Assembly (NCBI GenBank): GCA_002315885.1
Contig: DCIO01000110.1
Coordinates: 1-64,000, forward strand
Direction of reading: 5' to 3'
DNA length: 64,000 nucleotides
Source: Lentisphaeria bacterium UBA1724
Lineage (GTDB): Bacteria; Verrucomicrobiota; Lentisphaeria; Oligosphaerales; Oligosphaeraceae
How positions within the stretch are numbered: position 1 is the first letter of the stretch; the number at the start of each line of letters is the position of its first letter. The translations under genes and the position numbers were made by a program. Of the stretch, positions 16,921-24,781 are shown one piece after another. The notes under the pieces were generated by a model, which saw only the letters and a list, made by a program, of their open reading frames with translations, did no database searches and had not been told where the DNA came from.

Positions 16921-19503
16921 TTACCGTCTTTCCACCCATTTTGCGGCGTAGAGTCCTGCGGGGTGGATGTCGTGTGCGGGGGCGATGATTTGTCCGTGGA
17001 GGCGTTCTTTGCCGAAGAGTGTTGCGATGGGGATTTCCAGGGTAATTTGGAGGGTGGTGTCCTTTCCCTTGATGTCTGTGGGGATGTCCCAGTCGAAGGG
17101 CGCCCAGAGACGGCATCCCAGATTCTGTCCGTTGATTGCGACGGATGCGCAGTGTCCTGCGGTCTCCAGGCGGAGTGCGTCGGCGGTTTCGGGGATGTTG
17201 ACCGTCCGAGTCAGAGTGGCTTTCCCGATGAAATTTCGGAATCCCTGTTCGGAGAGTGGTCCCAGTCGGACACTCTTGGGCAGTGGTCCGATGGTCATTT
17301 CGCCTGGGCGTACCATTTTGACGGCGAAATTGCCCAGTAGGAATGCGCTGGGCAGGTAGGGGTATTCCGTCTTTTTGCCATCCAGTGCGAGAGTGTGTCT
17401 GCCGGATTCCAGGTCGATTGTCTCGCTGGTGCGGTAGAGTGGCGCCACCCCCTGGGGAAGGCCCTCGCCTGGGTTGCTGGCGGAAATGGGCGTGCCATCC
17501 ATTCGCACTGCCCCTGGGACGCCGTATGCGCGGATTAGTGCCTTGGGGCAGGGCGTGTCCTTGGCGACTGTCAGGCGGAGAGTCCCCTCTGCATCGTATT
17601 CGGGGCAGAGGATGTTCTTGCGGTCCAGCACGATTTCCCAGGGTGCGTCGGGGAGGTCCAATGCGTATTCCACGAAATCGGCAGAGGGTTGGTCGGTGTC
17701 GTGGAAGATTTTGATGTCGCCCGCGGGCAGATTGAAGATGATATCCCGGTCGGGGTTGGGACCGATACGGAAATGCAGACGCCGGGTGGGTGCATCGGGT
17801 TCTCGGAGGTCCAGGGCAACGCAGGTGCCGTCGTCGTAGTATCGGAGCATGACGTCCCTGGCGAGGGTGTCTCGTGAATTCATGACTCGGAAAGGCTGGC
17901 AGTAGTTGATGTCGAGATAGAGCATGAATGCCGCCATGTCGAAGAAGGTCTTCTTGCTGATTTCGTCGTAGATTGAGCCGTCCTTTTGGAATGTGACCAC
18001 GGCCAGTGCGTCTTTCGAGGCGGCGTCATCCTTGTGGATGAATCTCCAGGAGCGTTGGTAGCGTGTCATGAGTCGCAGGTAGTACGGCTGGTTGGAGAAG
18101 TCCTCTGCGTAGCGGATTTCCACCTCGACTTTGTTCCAGGGTTTCCGTGCAAAACGCGCGGCTTCCTTTGCGGTTTCGCCCAATTGGTCATAGTGGTCGA
18201 ACCAGGTCTGAGCGGGTGAGGTGGGGTTGAACCACATGGTCTTGTGGAGATTCCCTTCCGCCTGGAATTGCGAGACCGCCAGCAGATAATGGTCCACTCC
18301 GAAGAGCGCGGTGAGCCAGATCATCTGTTTGTAGGAACCGGGCTGCATGTCACCGGGGCCTAGGGCGAATAATTCCGCCAATCCGCAGCCACGCTGACGA
18401 CTGCCGTATTCCACCGTTCCCAGGGTCTGCCATTCGATGGCGTCGGGATTGGTGTTGGTGAAGATTTCGTCCATCCCCGGCATGGAGAAGCCCGCATTTG
18501 CCAGGAGTGGATCGCCGTTGTATCGGGCGGCCTGGCAATCCAATTCGTTCATCAGGTGCCCCGTAAGGAGGATGCCGTGGTTTTCGCACCAGGTGCGGAT
18601 GGTATCGAAGTATGTCTTGCGGAAACGCGCTCCCATGAGCTTCTGGTATGGAACCCGATAGCAGAAGGGCGCGGTGCCCTGGAGATGGGCGCGGAGGTCC
18701 TCTTTCAATTCGTGTCCCGTCAATTCTCGGTATTCTTCCTCCAGTTCGGGATACCAGGCCAGGCGGACTTCGGTGTCGCTGTCGCCCTCATATTGCTCGT
18801 AGTAGTATGCTACGGAGGGCTCGTCAGAGAAAATGCCCTTGATGAGCGTGCCGAAATACTTCCCGAAGCGCTTGTAGTATTCTTCGTGGGTGAGCTGGAT
18901 GAAGAGTTCCACCGCCTCGGGATTCAGCAGGTTGGGGAACTGCTTCAGGGACTTGAGCTCGAAGGTGATTTCGCTAGGCTGTTTTTTTCGCCCTAAAGGG
19001 CTCACACAGGACAGAAGGGCCTCTCTACTAGCCCGGGGTTGGGAATTCTTCCTGGCATAGAGGCACTGGACGGCGAAGGCCTCCCGTGCCTGCATTACGC
19101 GCCCCGCGCATTGTCCGCTGGGCCAATTGAATTCGTCATAGAGCCAGATGGATGTATAGCCGTGCGCTTCTGCGGCGTCCAACACATTCTGGATTGCCTG
19201 GAACCACTCTTCGGAGAGGTATTCCAGCTCACAGCCCGAGCGGGGATAGAGCAGAAACTGGGTGATGCCCACCCGCCGGAATTCCCCCATGAATTGGGAG
19301 ATGAACTCCCGGGAGGGGCGCCCCGTTACCGCACTCATGGGAATTAGCGGATTTTCCTGGGGGGCGGGAGTTTTTCGCGCTAAAGCGCTCACACAGGACG
19401 GAAGGGACTCTCTGCTATCCCGAGGAGTGGTGTTTTGTTGGGCAGGAAGAAGCATGGCAAGCGGGAAAAACAGAAGAAGCAGAAATCGCATGAATTGATT
19501 CAT
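16921..19503 (-). CDS. Secreted GH106-like glycoside hydrolase carrying two in-frame palindromic-element insertions
   Basis: 860 residues with a signal peptide (about 1-21). The catalytic-region pattern IWLYDEFNWPSGQCAGRVM, the GIFSDEPS strand and the C-terminal beta-sandwich (TRTVNIPETADALRLETAG, CRLWAPFDWDIP) resemble GH106 alpha-L-rhamnosidases and their relatives; true substrate unproven. Two segments are foreign: residues about 27-45 (RDSRESLPSCVSALARK) and about 154-175 (RASREALLSCVSPLGRK). Both are translations of the dispersed palindromic element (19371-19428 and 18984-19041), read in the same frame. The first lies just after the signal peptide, the second between YARKNSQ and PSEITFE. 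The reading frame stays open through both, so the protein may be functional. Confidence 0.78.
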   Translation of the reverse strand: MNQFMRFLLLLFFPLAMLLPAQQNTTPRDSRESLPSCVSALARKTPAPQENPLIPMSAVTGRPSREFISQFMGEFRRVGITQFLLYPRSGCELEYLSEEWFQAIQNVLDAAEAHGYTSIWLYDEFNWPSGQCAGRVMQAREAFAVQCLYARKNSQPRASREALLSCVSPLGRKKQPSEITFELKSLKQFPNLLNPEAVELFIQLTHEEYYKRFGKYFGTLIKGIFSDEPSVAYYYEQYEGDSDTEVRLAWYPELEEEYRELTGHELKEDLRAHLQGTAPFCYRVPYQKLMGARFRKTYFDTIRTWCENHGILLTGHLMNELDCQAARYNGDPLLANAGFSMPGMDEIFTNTNPDAIEWQTLGTVEYGSRQRGCGLAELFALGPGDMQPGSYKQMIWLTALFGVDHYLLAVSQFQAEGNLHKTMWFNPTSPAQTWFDHYDQLGETAKEAARFARKPWNKVEVEIRYAEDFSNQPYYLRLMTRYQRSWRFIHKDDAASKDALAVVTFQKDGSIYDEISKKTFFDMAAFMLYLDINYCQPFRVMNSRDTLARDVMLRYYDDGTCVALDLREPDAPTRRLHFRIGPNPDRDIIFNLPAGDIKIFHDTDQPSADFVEYALDLPDAPWEIVLDRKNILCPEYDAEGTLRLTVAKDTPCPKALIRAYGVPGAVRMDGTPISASNPGEGLPQGVAPLYRTSETIDLESGRHTLALDGKKTEYPYLPSAFLLGNFAVKMVRPGEMTIGPLPKSVRLGPLSEQGFRNFIGKATLTRTVNIPETADALRLETAGHCASVAINGQNLGCRLWAPFDWDIPTDIKGKDTTLQITLEIPIATLFGKERLHGQIIAPAHDIHPAGLYAAKWVERR
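18984..19041. repeat. Palindromic element, copy inside the GH106-like gene
   Basis: The core CGCCCTAAAGGGC hairpin is followed by TCACACAGGACAGAAGGG and a CTCTCTACTAG tail. On the minus strand it adds about 20 codons (SREALLSCVSPLGRK) to the host protein without breaking the frame. Confidence 0.85.
19371..19428. repeat. Palindromic element, second copy inside the GH106-like gene
   Basis: Variant core CGCGCTAAAGCGC, then TCACACAGGACGGAAGGG and CTCTCTGCTATC. It encodes SRESLPSCVSALARK on the minus strand next to the signal peptide of the same protein. The stem changes are compensatory relative to the CGCCCTAAAGGGC form. Confidence 0.85.
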
Positions 19504-19551
19504 GATTCAAGATTTTGGATTTCAATCAATTCAGAATCGAGAATCAAGAAT

Positions 19552-20304
19552 CTATTTTGGGAAGGACACTGCCACACCGATGCGTGCGGCGGCGGCCATC
19601 AGGAGTTCCAGGCGCTTTTGAAGCGGTGTGTCGTCATAAACAGACATGTTGTTGGAAAGCGAGAGTCCCGCGATGAGTTCGCCGTTCATGGAACGGACGG
19701 GGACAGCCAAGGACCAGACGCCCTCCACGGATTCATTCTGGATCAAGGCGTATTGCTTCTCGGCGATTTCACCGCAGAGGCGGTCCAATTTTCCCACGTC
19801 GGTGACGGTTTCCCGGGTGACTTGCCGGCGGATGATGCGCTTAAAGAGACGCCGCCGTTCCTCGGTGGGCATGAGCGCCACGATCAGTCGTCCGCATGCG
19901 GTGGAGTGGAGTTGGTCCATCCAGCGTTGTTCTGGGGGCGTAAAGAAGTTGTCTTCGGGATTCAGGATGGACAGGCAGAGCAGGGTGTCATTCTCGATGG
20001 TGCCCAGGAAGACGGTGCATTGGGTGTCATCCCGCAGTTCTTTCAGGATTGCGTTGGAGGACTTTCGCAGGTCATGCCAGTGGTCGGCGGCCTGTCCCAG
20101 GTAGAAACAGTGGGACCCCAGGCGGTACTTTCGGGAGGTGTCCTGGCTGACAAGCCGCAGAGAGTAGAGCTCACGGAGGATGTTCCCTACAGTCTGCTGA
20201 GATAGGCCTAGCTGTTGCGCCAACATGCTGGCGGAGACCGTCTCCGGGCTATTTGCCGCCAGGATGTCTAGGATTTCGATGGCTCTGTCTATGGATTGGA
20301 TCAT
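19552..20304 (-). CDS. IclR family transcriptional regulator
   Basis: About 250 residues. The N-terminal winged helix (SIDRAIEILDILAANSPETVSASMLAQQLG is its opening in two parts: SIDRAIEILDILA and VSASMLAQQLGLSQ) is followed by the IclR effector domain with LHSTACGRLIVALMP, GVWSLAVPVRSMNGELIAGLSLS. IclR proteins usually repress nearby catabolic genes and respond to a small metabolite. It sits among the glycan-degradation genes on the same strand, so local control is likely. I chose the ATG at 20304 (MIQSIDRA); a longer frame upstream to 20373 runs only through repeat-element sequence (SALARN...SALARN) and is not convincing. Confidence 0.9.
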   Translation of the reverse strand: MIQSIDRAIEILDILAANSPETVSASMLAQQLGLSQQTVGNILRELYSLRLVSQDTSRKYRLGSHCFYLGQAADHWHDLRKSSNAILKELRDDTQCTVFLGTIENDTLLCLSILNPEDNFFTPPEQRWMDQLHSTACGRLIVALMPTEERRRLFKRIIRRQVTRETVTDVGKLDRLCGEIAEKQYALIQNESVEGVWSLAVPVRSMNGELIAGLSLSNNMSVYDDTPLQKRLELLMAAAARIGVAVSFPK

Positions 20305-20316
20305 GGGCAATTGGGG

Positions 20317-20400
20317 ATTTCGCGCTAAAGCGCTGGGGATTTCGCGCTGGTGATTTCGCGCTAAAGCGCTCACACAGGACAGAAGGGTCTCTCTCCTTTC
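20317..20400. repeat. Palindromic element cluster upstream of the IclR gene
   Basis: Two CGCGCTAAAGCGC hairpins, the second followed by the full TCACACAGGACAGAAGGG tail and CTCTCTCCTT, with partial GATTTCGCGCTGG units between and after them (to about 20450). It fills the 5' flank of the IclR gene. Confidence 0.8.
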
Positions 20401-20447
20401 CAGGGGGATTGGTAAAAGCGCTGGGGATTTCGCGCTGGGGATTTCGC

Positions 20448-20488
20448 GCCCCTCGTTTCGCTGGGCTTGCGCCCGCTACACGAGGGGC
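20448..20488. repeat. Stem-loop repeat family B, copy 1
   Basis: GCCCCTCGT and ACGAGGGGC form a perfect nine-pair stem around TTTCGCTGGG and GCCCGCTAC. The flank CACCTACGGG is also shared with the copy at 32772-32812. Confidence 0.75.
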
Positions 20489-20545
20489 TGCACCTACGGG
20501 CGGCTGGCGCCGCCTCTTGGCTTCCCGCAGTTCTGAGGGGGAAAA

Positions 20546-21568
20546 TTAATCTTCTTTCCAGAGGGTGGTGATTTTCTTGAAGGTGTTCACGCGTTCCAGG
20601 TTCATGGCGTCGGGGGCATCCATGGTGGGGCAGATCCAGGCGCCTTCCTCGAATTCATTCCAAGCGAAGGTCATGATGTGCCCTAGCTGGGAGGCGCTGG
20701 GATTGTCCTTCATCCAGGTCTTGAGGGTTTTGGCGGCGTCCAGGAGTTCTGCGGGGGTGGCCTTTGGGGCGTAGGTCTCGGTGGGATAGGCGCACCAGGG
20801 GACGGGGTGGTCGATGCGTGGTTGTGGATCCCACCCCATGGTGAAAAGCGGAATGGAGGGGAAGGAACCGCTGGCGCGGACGGTGTTGGCCCTGAGGCAT
20901 CCCTCGGCCAGTTCGCCGTAGGTCTTGGTGGGCAGGCCGAATGCGTATGCGGAGAGTGCGCAGATGTCGGTGCCGGGTGCGGGTGGTTCTCCCCAGGTCA
21001 TGAAGGTGAAGAATGGCTCTGGTGTGCCGGCTTCCTGGCAGATTTTGCGAATGCGCTGTTGGAGTTCGTCCCAGGGTGCCACGTAGAAGAACACCAGCGG
21101 TCTGCCGTCGATCTTTTCATAGCAATCCTGTTGCATAGTCAGCGCCAGGTCCTTCAGTTCCGCATCCGTGTAGGGATGGCTGTTGATGAGGATGGCGCAG
21201 AGGTGGAGCTTGTTTCGCAGGGGGCTCTGGAGGTGCTTCATACGGGCGCCCACCAATTCGCAGACATGTGCATCTACTGTGATGGCGGCGGAAGTGTCCA
21301 CGTGGTCTTCATGGGGTTCCCGGTCATACCAGCAGTATGCGAAGTAGTCGATGCCCGCGTCAATGGCCAGTTGCATTTCCCGGTCGAAGGATTCTTGGGT
21401 GCGCTCAGGGAAGTCGATTTTGCCGTCTCCCAGGTCGATGGCGTAGTAGGGGGTGCGGTCACGGAATTTCGTTTCCCCCAGGGACTTGGTGGCGTAGCTG
21501 CCGAAGAATGTGGTAGAGGGAAGGGCGCAATCCCAATTGACAACGCCCACGCGTTTGATGATGCTCAT
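20546..21568 (-). CDS. GH99-like / WbsX-like glycan-active protein, cytoplasmic
   Basis: 340 residues without a signal peptide. RVGVVNWDC at the start, GIDYFAYCWYDREPHED, PLVFFYVAPWDEL and the C-terminal TFAWNEFEEGAWICPT fit the glycoside hydrolase family 99-like/WbsX group, where the last motif is WNEW.EGA. Members hydrolyse or build glycans; direction cannot be decided from sequence. The ATG at 21568 is preferred because the longer frame (to 21640) overlaps the neighbouring gene. It lies 29 bases after the gene at 21598-24777 and precedes the IclR gene, consistent with a shared operon. Confidence 0.75.
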   Translation of the reverse strand: MSIIKRVGVVNWDCALPSTTFFGSYATKSLGETKFRDRTPYYAIDLGDGKIDFPERTQESFDREMQLAIDAGIDYFAYCWYDREPHEDHVDTSAAITVDAHVCELVGARMKHLQSPLRNKLHLCAILINSHPYTDAELKDLALTMQQDCYEKIDGRPLVFFYVAPWDELQQRIRKICQEAGTPEPFFTFMTWGEPPAPGTDICALSAYAFGLPTKTYGELAEGCLRANTVRASGSFPSIPLFTMGWDPQPRIDHPVPWCAYPTETYAPKATPAELLDAAKTLKTWMKDNPSASQLGHIMTFAWNEFEEGAWICPTMDAPDAMNLERVNTFKKITTLWKED

Positions 21569-21597
21569 GATGGTTATGGTGTTACAATTATTTTGCG

Positions 21598-24500
21598 TTA
21601 CGGTTCGTCTGCAATTTTCAGTAATCGGAATTCGTGCCATGGGATAGGCAGTGTCGCCTGCTGATCCTGGGTGAGTCGTTCGTTGGTCACTGCGTCGTAG
21701 ATGACGGGGGCGCTAAATCCGAGTTTCGTGAGGTCCAGGGAGAATTGTGTGTCGTCACCTAATGCGCCCACCATGATCATCGCTTCGTGGGATTTTTTGA
21801 GCACGGTGCATTTCACGGTATCGGGCTCGATGGAGATGGGTTGGTTGTTTTCGTAGGATGGGGAGACCTGGCATTCGGGCCAGCCGTAGCCGAAATTCCG
21901 GACGATATCCAGGGTGGGTGCCAGGGTCTCGAATGCGGGCAGTCCGTAGCCCGTGTAGTTATCCACGATATCGAATGCGAACATCAATGCGATTGCGGAG
22001 CGCACCTGGTGGTCGCGATGTTTTCCTTCGCCGCCAGCCTGGAGCAGGACTTGGGGCGCCAGCCCCGCCTGAGTGCCGATGGTCTCGGTGAGGATATACC
22101 CTGGGGAGAAGCGCTCCTGGTAGTCCTTGTCGCCGTAGTTGAGTTCCCAGTTCAAACCGAAGGTGCCAAAGCTCATGACGGGCAGGATGTGGCAGTTGGT
22201 TTCGTGGAGGACAATCCAGGGGAAGCCATCCACGGTCTTTCCTTCCTGGAAGAGCATCACCGCGGCGCGCTTGATCATTTGGCGCATGCCCAGGAAGGAA
22301 TACTGGGGTGAAAAACGACCCTGGGAGAGCTCTCGGACGGGTCCCATCATATCGTCGTAGTTCTGGGTCTCGTTGGTGTTGTCGAAGTAGATGCCGTCAA
22401 TGCCGCCCTGGCGCACCAATTCCCGCAGATAGTAGAGATAGAAATCCTGGTAACTGTGCTGTGGGATGCCCGCATACATATCGTAGTGGATGTTCCGGAA
22501 TGCGGCCATATCCCATTCGTCCGCGTATGTGGTCAATTCTGGCCAGCGTGTATCGTATTGCCGTGGATTGATGTAGGTGATGATGTAGTGGGAGTGCCGT
22601 GCGCGGTTTCTTGCGGCGTGTCCCAGATGGGAATCCCAGCGTCGGGTGTCCTTTCCAATCACATCTGCGTGCTTTGCCATGAAGGCATCTACGTGGGACT
22701 GGATTTCCTCGTCAGTGGCACCATAGCAATTCTTCAGGAATTGGACGTGGCTGTAATCGCCGTCGGGGGGCCGGAGCCAGTCGAAGGCGCTCCACATGGT
22801 GACTTCGTTGACGGAGGCAATGGGGATTGAATTTGCGGCTACGTAGCCTGCTTCCGTTACGCTGGAATAGCGTCGGTAATTTGGAAGCTGTGGCTTGACG
22901 GGACTTGCCTGGAAGCCCATGGTGATTTTGAAGGGTTGATCCCAAGTGCAGGGCTCTGTCACCACGTTGATGCGCAGGATGACCTGGTCGCCTTCGCGAA
23001 TGATTTCCGTATGTGAGGAGTCCAGCGCTAGGCTGTAGTTCGCATCGCTTTCCCCGCACCAGCACAGGCCCTTTTTGATGCCGCCAATCCAGGTATAGCT
23101 ACGGAAGTTCCCTGGGATGCCGATATGTGGTGCGGCGAGGCTACGCCAAACCACGCCGTCGCCTTCTGGGATGAAATCGGAGGGATTTCGGCGAATCCAA
23201 TGGCTGCTGTGGAAGAGCCGGGCCACGTCCTTACGGAGTGGCATGTCCAAATAGAAGTTCTGGACTTGGCGTGGCACACTGGGAGTAATTTCGATGGTGG
23301 TCCATACAAATCCATCGTAGTCCATCTCGTGGTGGAACTGGAAATTCACTTGGCTGAAGTCCACCTCGTCTGTGAGGCGCACCCGGTCCTCGGAGACTTC
23401 GTCGTAAGTGATTTTGCCAGGGGGTAGCGGTTCGCCATCCAGGAAGAAATTCATGGGCTTGGCCAGGATGTCCTCCCCTTCCGCGAATACGGAGGAGACG
23501 CGGCCCGTTTCGCCGAAGACATATCCCGTCAGGAGGGCATCAACGCGATTTTCTTTCTGGTGAGTCTGGAGTGGTCGGAAAGGCGGCAGGATGATACGGT
23601 CATCGCCGATGTGGTTGTTTTCCCAAATGAAGTGCTTGTAGTCAAAATGATGGGTGTGCTGCCAGGCAATCTTGCCGTCTTTCTTGGCCTCCACACTGAG
23701 GGTGTATGTGCCTTCGGCAAGCTGGGGCAGCGACCATTTCGCTTCGTTGGCGAACTCCCCCAGGGTGCCGGGGACTCGCTGGAGTTCGGTGCCCTGGCTG
23801 TCCCGGATGATGTATTCCACTACGTCGAAATCGGCGATTTTCGTCATGTCCTCGCAATAGATGCGTGCTTTTGCGCGGTTTGTGGAGGGGTAGATGCCGA
23901 AGCTGAAGCCCGTGTCGGGGATTTGCTTTTTCCAGTCCAGGCCCTTTTCGGGATTCCAGGAATACTCTTGCTTCAGGAGGGTCTTGTCTCCTGCGTCGAT
24001 ACGGCAGGTCAGGGTTCGGTGGAGGTTGTCCGCGCAGGTCAGGGAGAGATCGAAATGCGCTGGAGAACCCGCCGTCGGGGTCTTGATTTGGTCCAGCATC
24101 TCGGGATTGCCCAGGGACTCGATGGTGGCGCGGCAATGGACTGGGAAGGCTTCGCCACCCTCAGGCGCGGTCACCGTCCAACGGCAGATCTTGTAGTCAG
24201 TGCCTGTGGGGGAGCCGATGACGATGCCGTAGCGGAGACCAGGCGCGGTGGCGTCAAAGGTGACTTCCGCACCGCCATCCAGGGTGAGGCGTGCGATTTC
24301 CTCGGCGGAGGTGAAATGGCGGACTAGGTCGATGCGGCAGGTGTCGCCATCCTGGGGAAGTCCACCCAGGTCCTCCCAGGGGACCGCAAGCTCCCAGCAC
24401 CACTTCTTGCCGACGGGGAGGAGCTCCTGGGCGTTGGTCTTTTTGTGGAGCACCTTGCCATTGATGTCAACCACGAATTCCATTTCGTCTTCGGGATTCA

Positions 24501-24777
24501 GCGGAATATCGTAGTATTGGCTCAGCGGGCTTTCTGCCGCAAGATAGAGATTCTTCCCGTCCCGTGCGCAGTAGAAGGTCACCTCGCGCAAGGCGCCAAT
24601 GCGGGTCGCCTCGGAGACGACGCCACTGGTGACGACGCCCTGGGCGTATTCGCCCTCGCCGATCTGGTTGTCCTGCACGGGCGCAGTGGATGCCATACCC
24701 AGTCGGAACTCCAGGGATGATGCCCAGAGGAGTCCCGAGAAGAGGAATGCTAGAAGGATGGCTAGGCGGTGTCTCAT
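21598..24777 (-). CDS. Secreted DUF6067-type glycoside hydrolase-like protein, paralogue 2
   Basis: 1059 residues with a signal peptide (MRHRLAILLAFLFSGLLWASS). Residues about 25-170 resemble a CBM9-like beta-sandwich; the centre has WTTIEITPSVPRQVQNF-type DUF6067 sequence with RNPSDFIPEGDGVVWRS and FRSYTWIGGIKKGLCWCGES. The C-terminal third looks like a TIM barrel (YINPRQYDTRWPE, GGIDGIYFDNTNETQNYDD, WIVLHETNCHILPVMSF). The neighbour at 24782-28009 is a clear paralogue with the same domain order, and only four bases separate them. The activity is unknown; the family is related to GH123-type proteins. Confidence 0.82.
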   Translation of the reverse strand: MRHRLAILLAFLFSGLLWASSLEFRLGMASTAPVQDNQIGEGEYAQGVVTSGVVSEATRIGALREVTFYCARDGKNLYLAAESPLSQYYDIPLNPEDEMEFVVDINGKVLHKKTNAQELLPVGKKWCWELAVPWEDLGGLPQDGDTCRIDLVRHFTSAEEIARLTLDGGAEVTFDATAPGLRYGIVIGSPTGTDYKICRWTVTAPEGGEAFPVHCRATIESLGNPEMLDQIKTPTAGSPAHFDLSLTCADNLHRTLTCRIDAGDKTLLKQEYSWNPEKGLDWKKQIPDTGFSFGIYPSTNRAKARIYCEDMTKIADFDVVEYIIRDSQGTELQRVPGTLGEFANEAKWSLPQLAEGTYTLSVEAKKDGKIAWQHTHHFDYKHFIWENNHIGDDRIILPPFRPLQTHQKENRVDALLTGYVFGETGRVSSVFAEGEDILAKPMNFFLDGEPLPPGKITYDEVSEDRVRLTDEVDFSQVNFQFHHEMDYDGFVWTTIEITPSVPRQVQNFYLDMPLRKDVARLFHSSHWIRRNPSDFIPEGDGVVWRSLAAPHIGIPGNFRSYTWIGGIKKGLCWCGESDANYSLALDSSHTEIIREGDQVILRINVVTEPCTWDQPFKITMGFQASPVKPQLPNYRRYSSVTEAGYVAANSIPIASVNEVTMWSAFDWLRPPDGDYSHVQFLKNCYGATDEEIQSHVDAFMAKHADVIGKDTRRWDSHLGHAARNRARHSHYIITYINPRQYDTRWPELTTYADEWDMAAFRNIHYDMYAGIPQHSYQDFYLYYLRELVRQGGIDGIYFDNTNETQNYDDMMGPVRELSQGRFSPQYSFLGMRQMIKRAAVMLFQEGKTVDGFPWIVLHETNCHILPVMSFGTFGLNWELNYGDKDYQERFSPGYILTETIGTQAGLAPQVLLQAGGEGKHRDHQVRSAIALMFAFDIVDNYTGYGLPAFETLAPTLDIVRNFGYGWPECQVSPSYENNQPISIEPDTVKCTVLKKSHEAMIMVGALGDDTQFSLDLTKLGFSAPVIYDAVTNERLTQDQQATLPIPWHEFRLLKIADEP

Positions 24778-24781
24778 GAAC

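Noticed and set aside
20305..20373. Longer N-terminus for the IclR protein (SALARN repeats)
   Set aside because: The extra residues derive from the palindromic element, and IclR similarity begins at MIQSIDRA.
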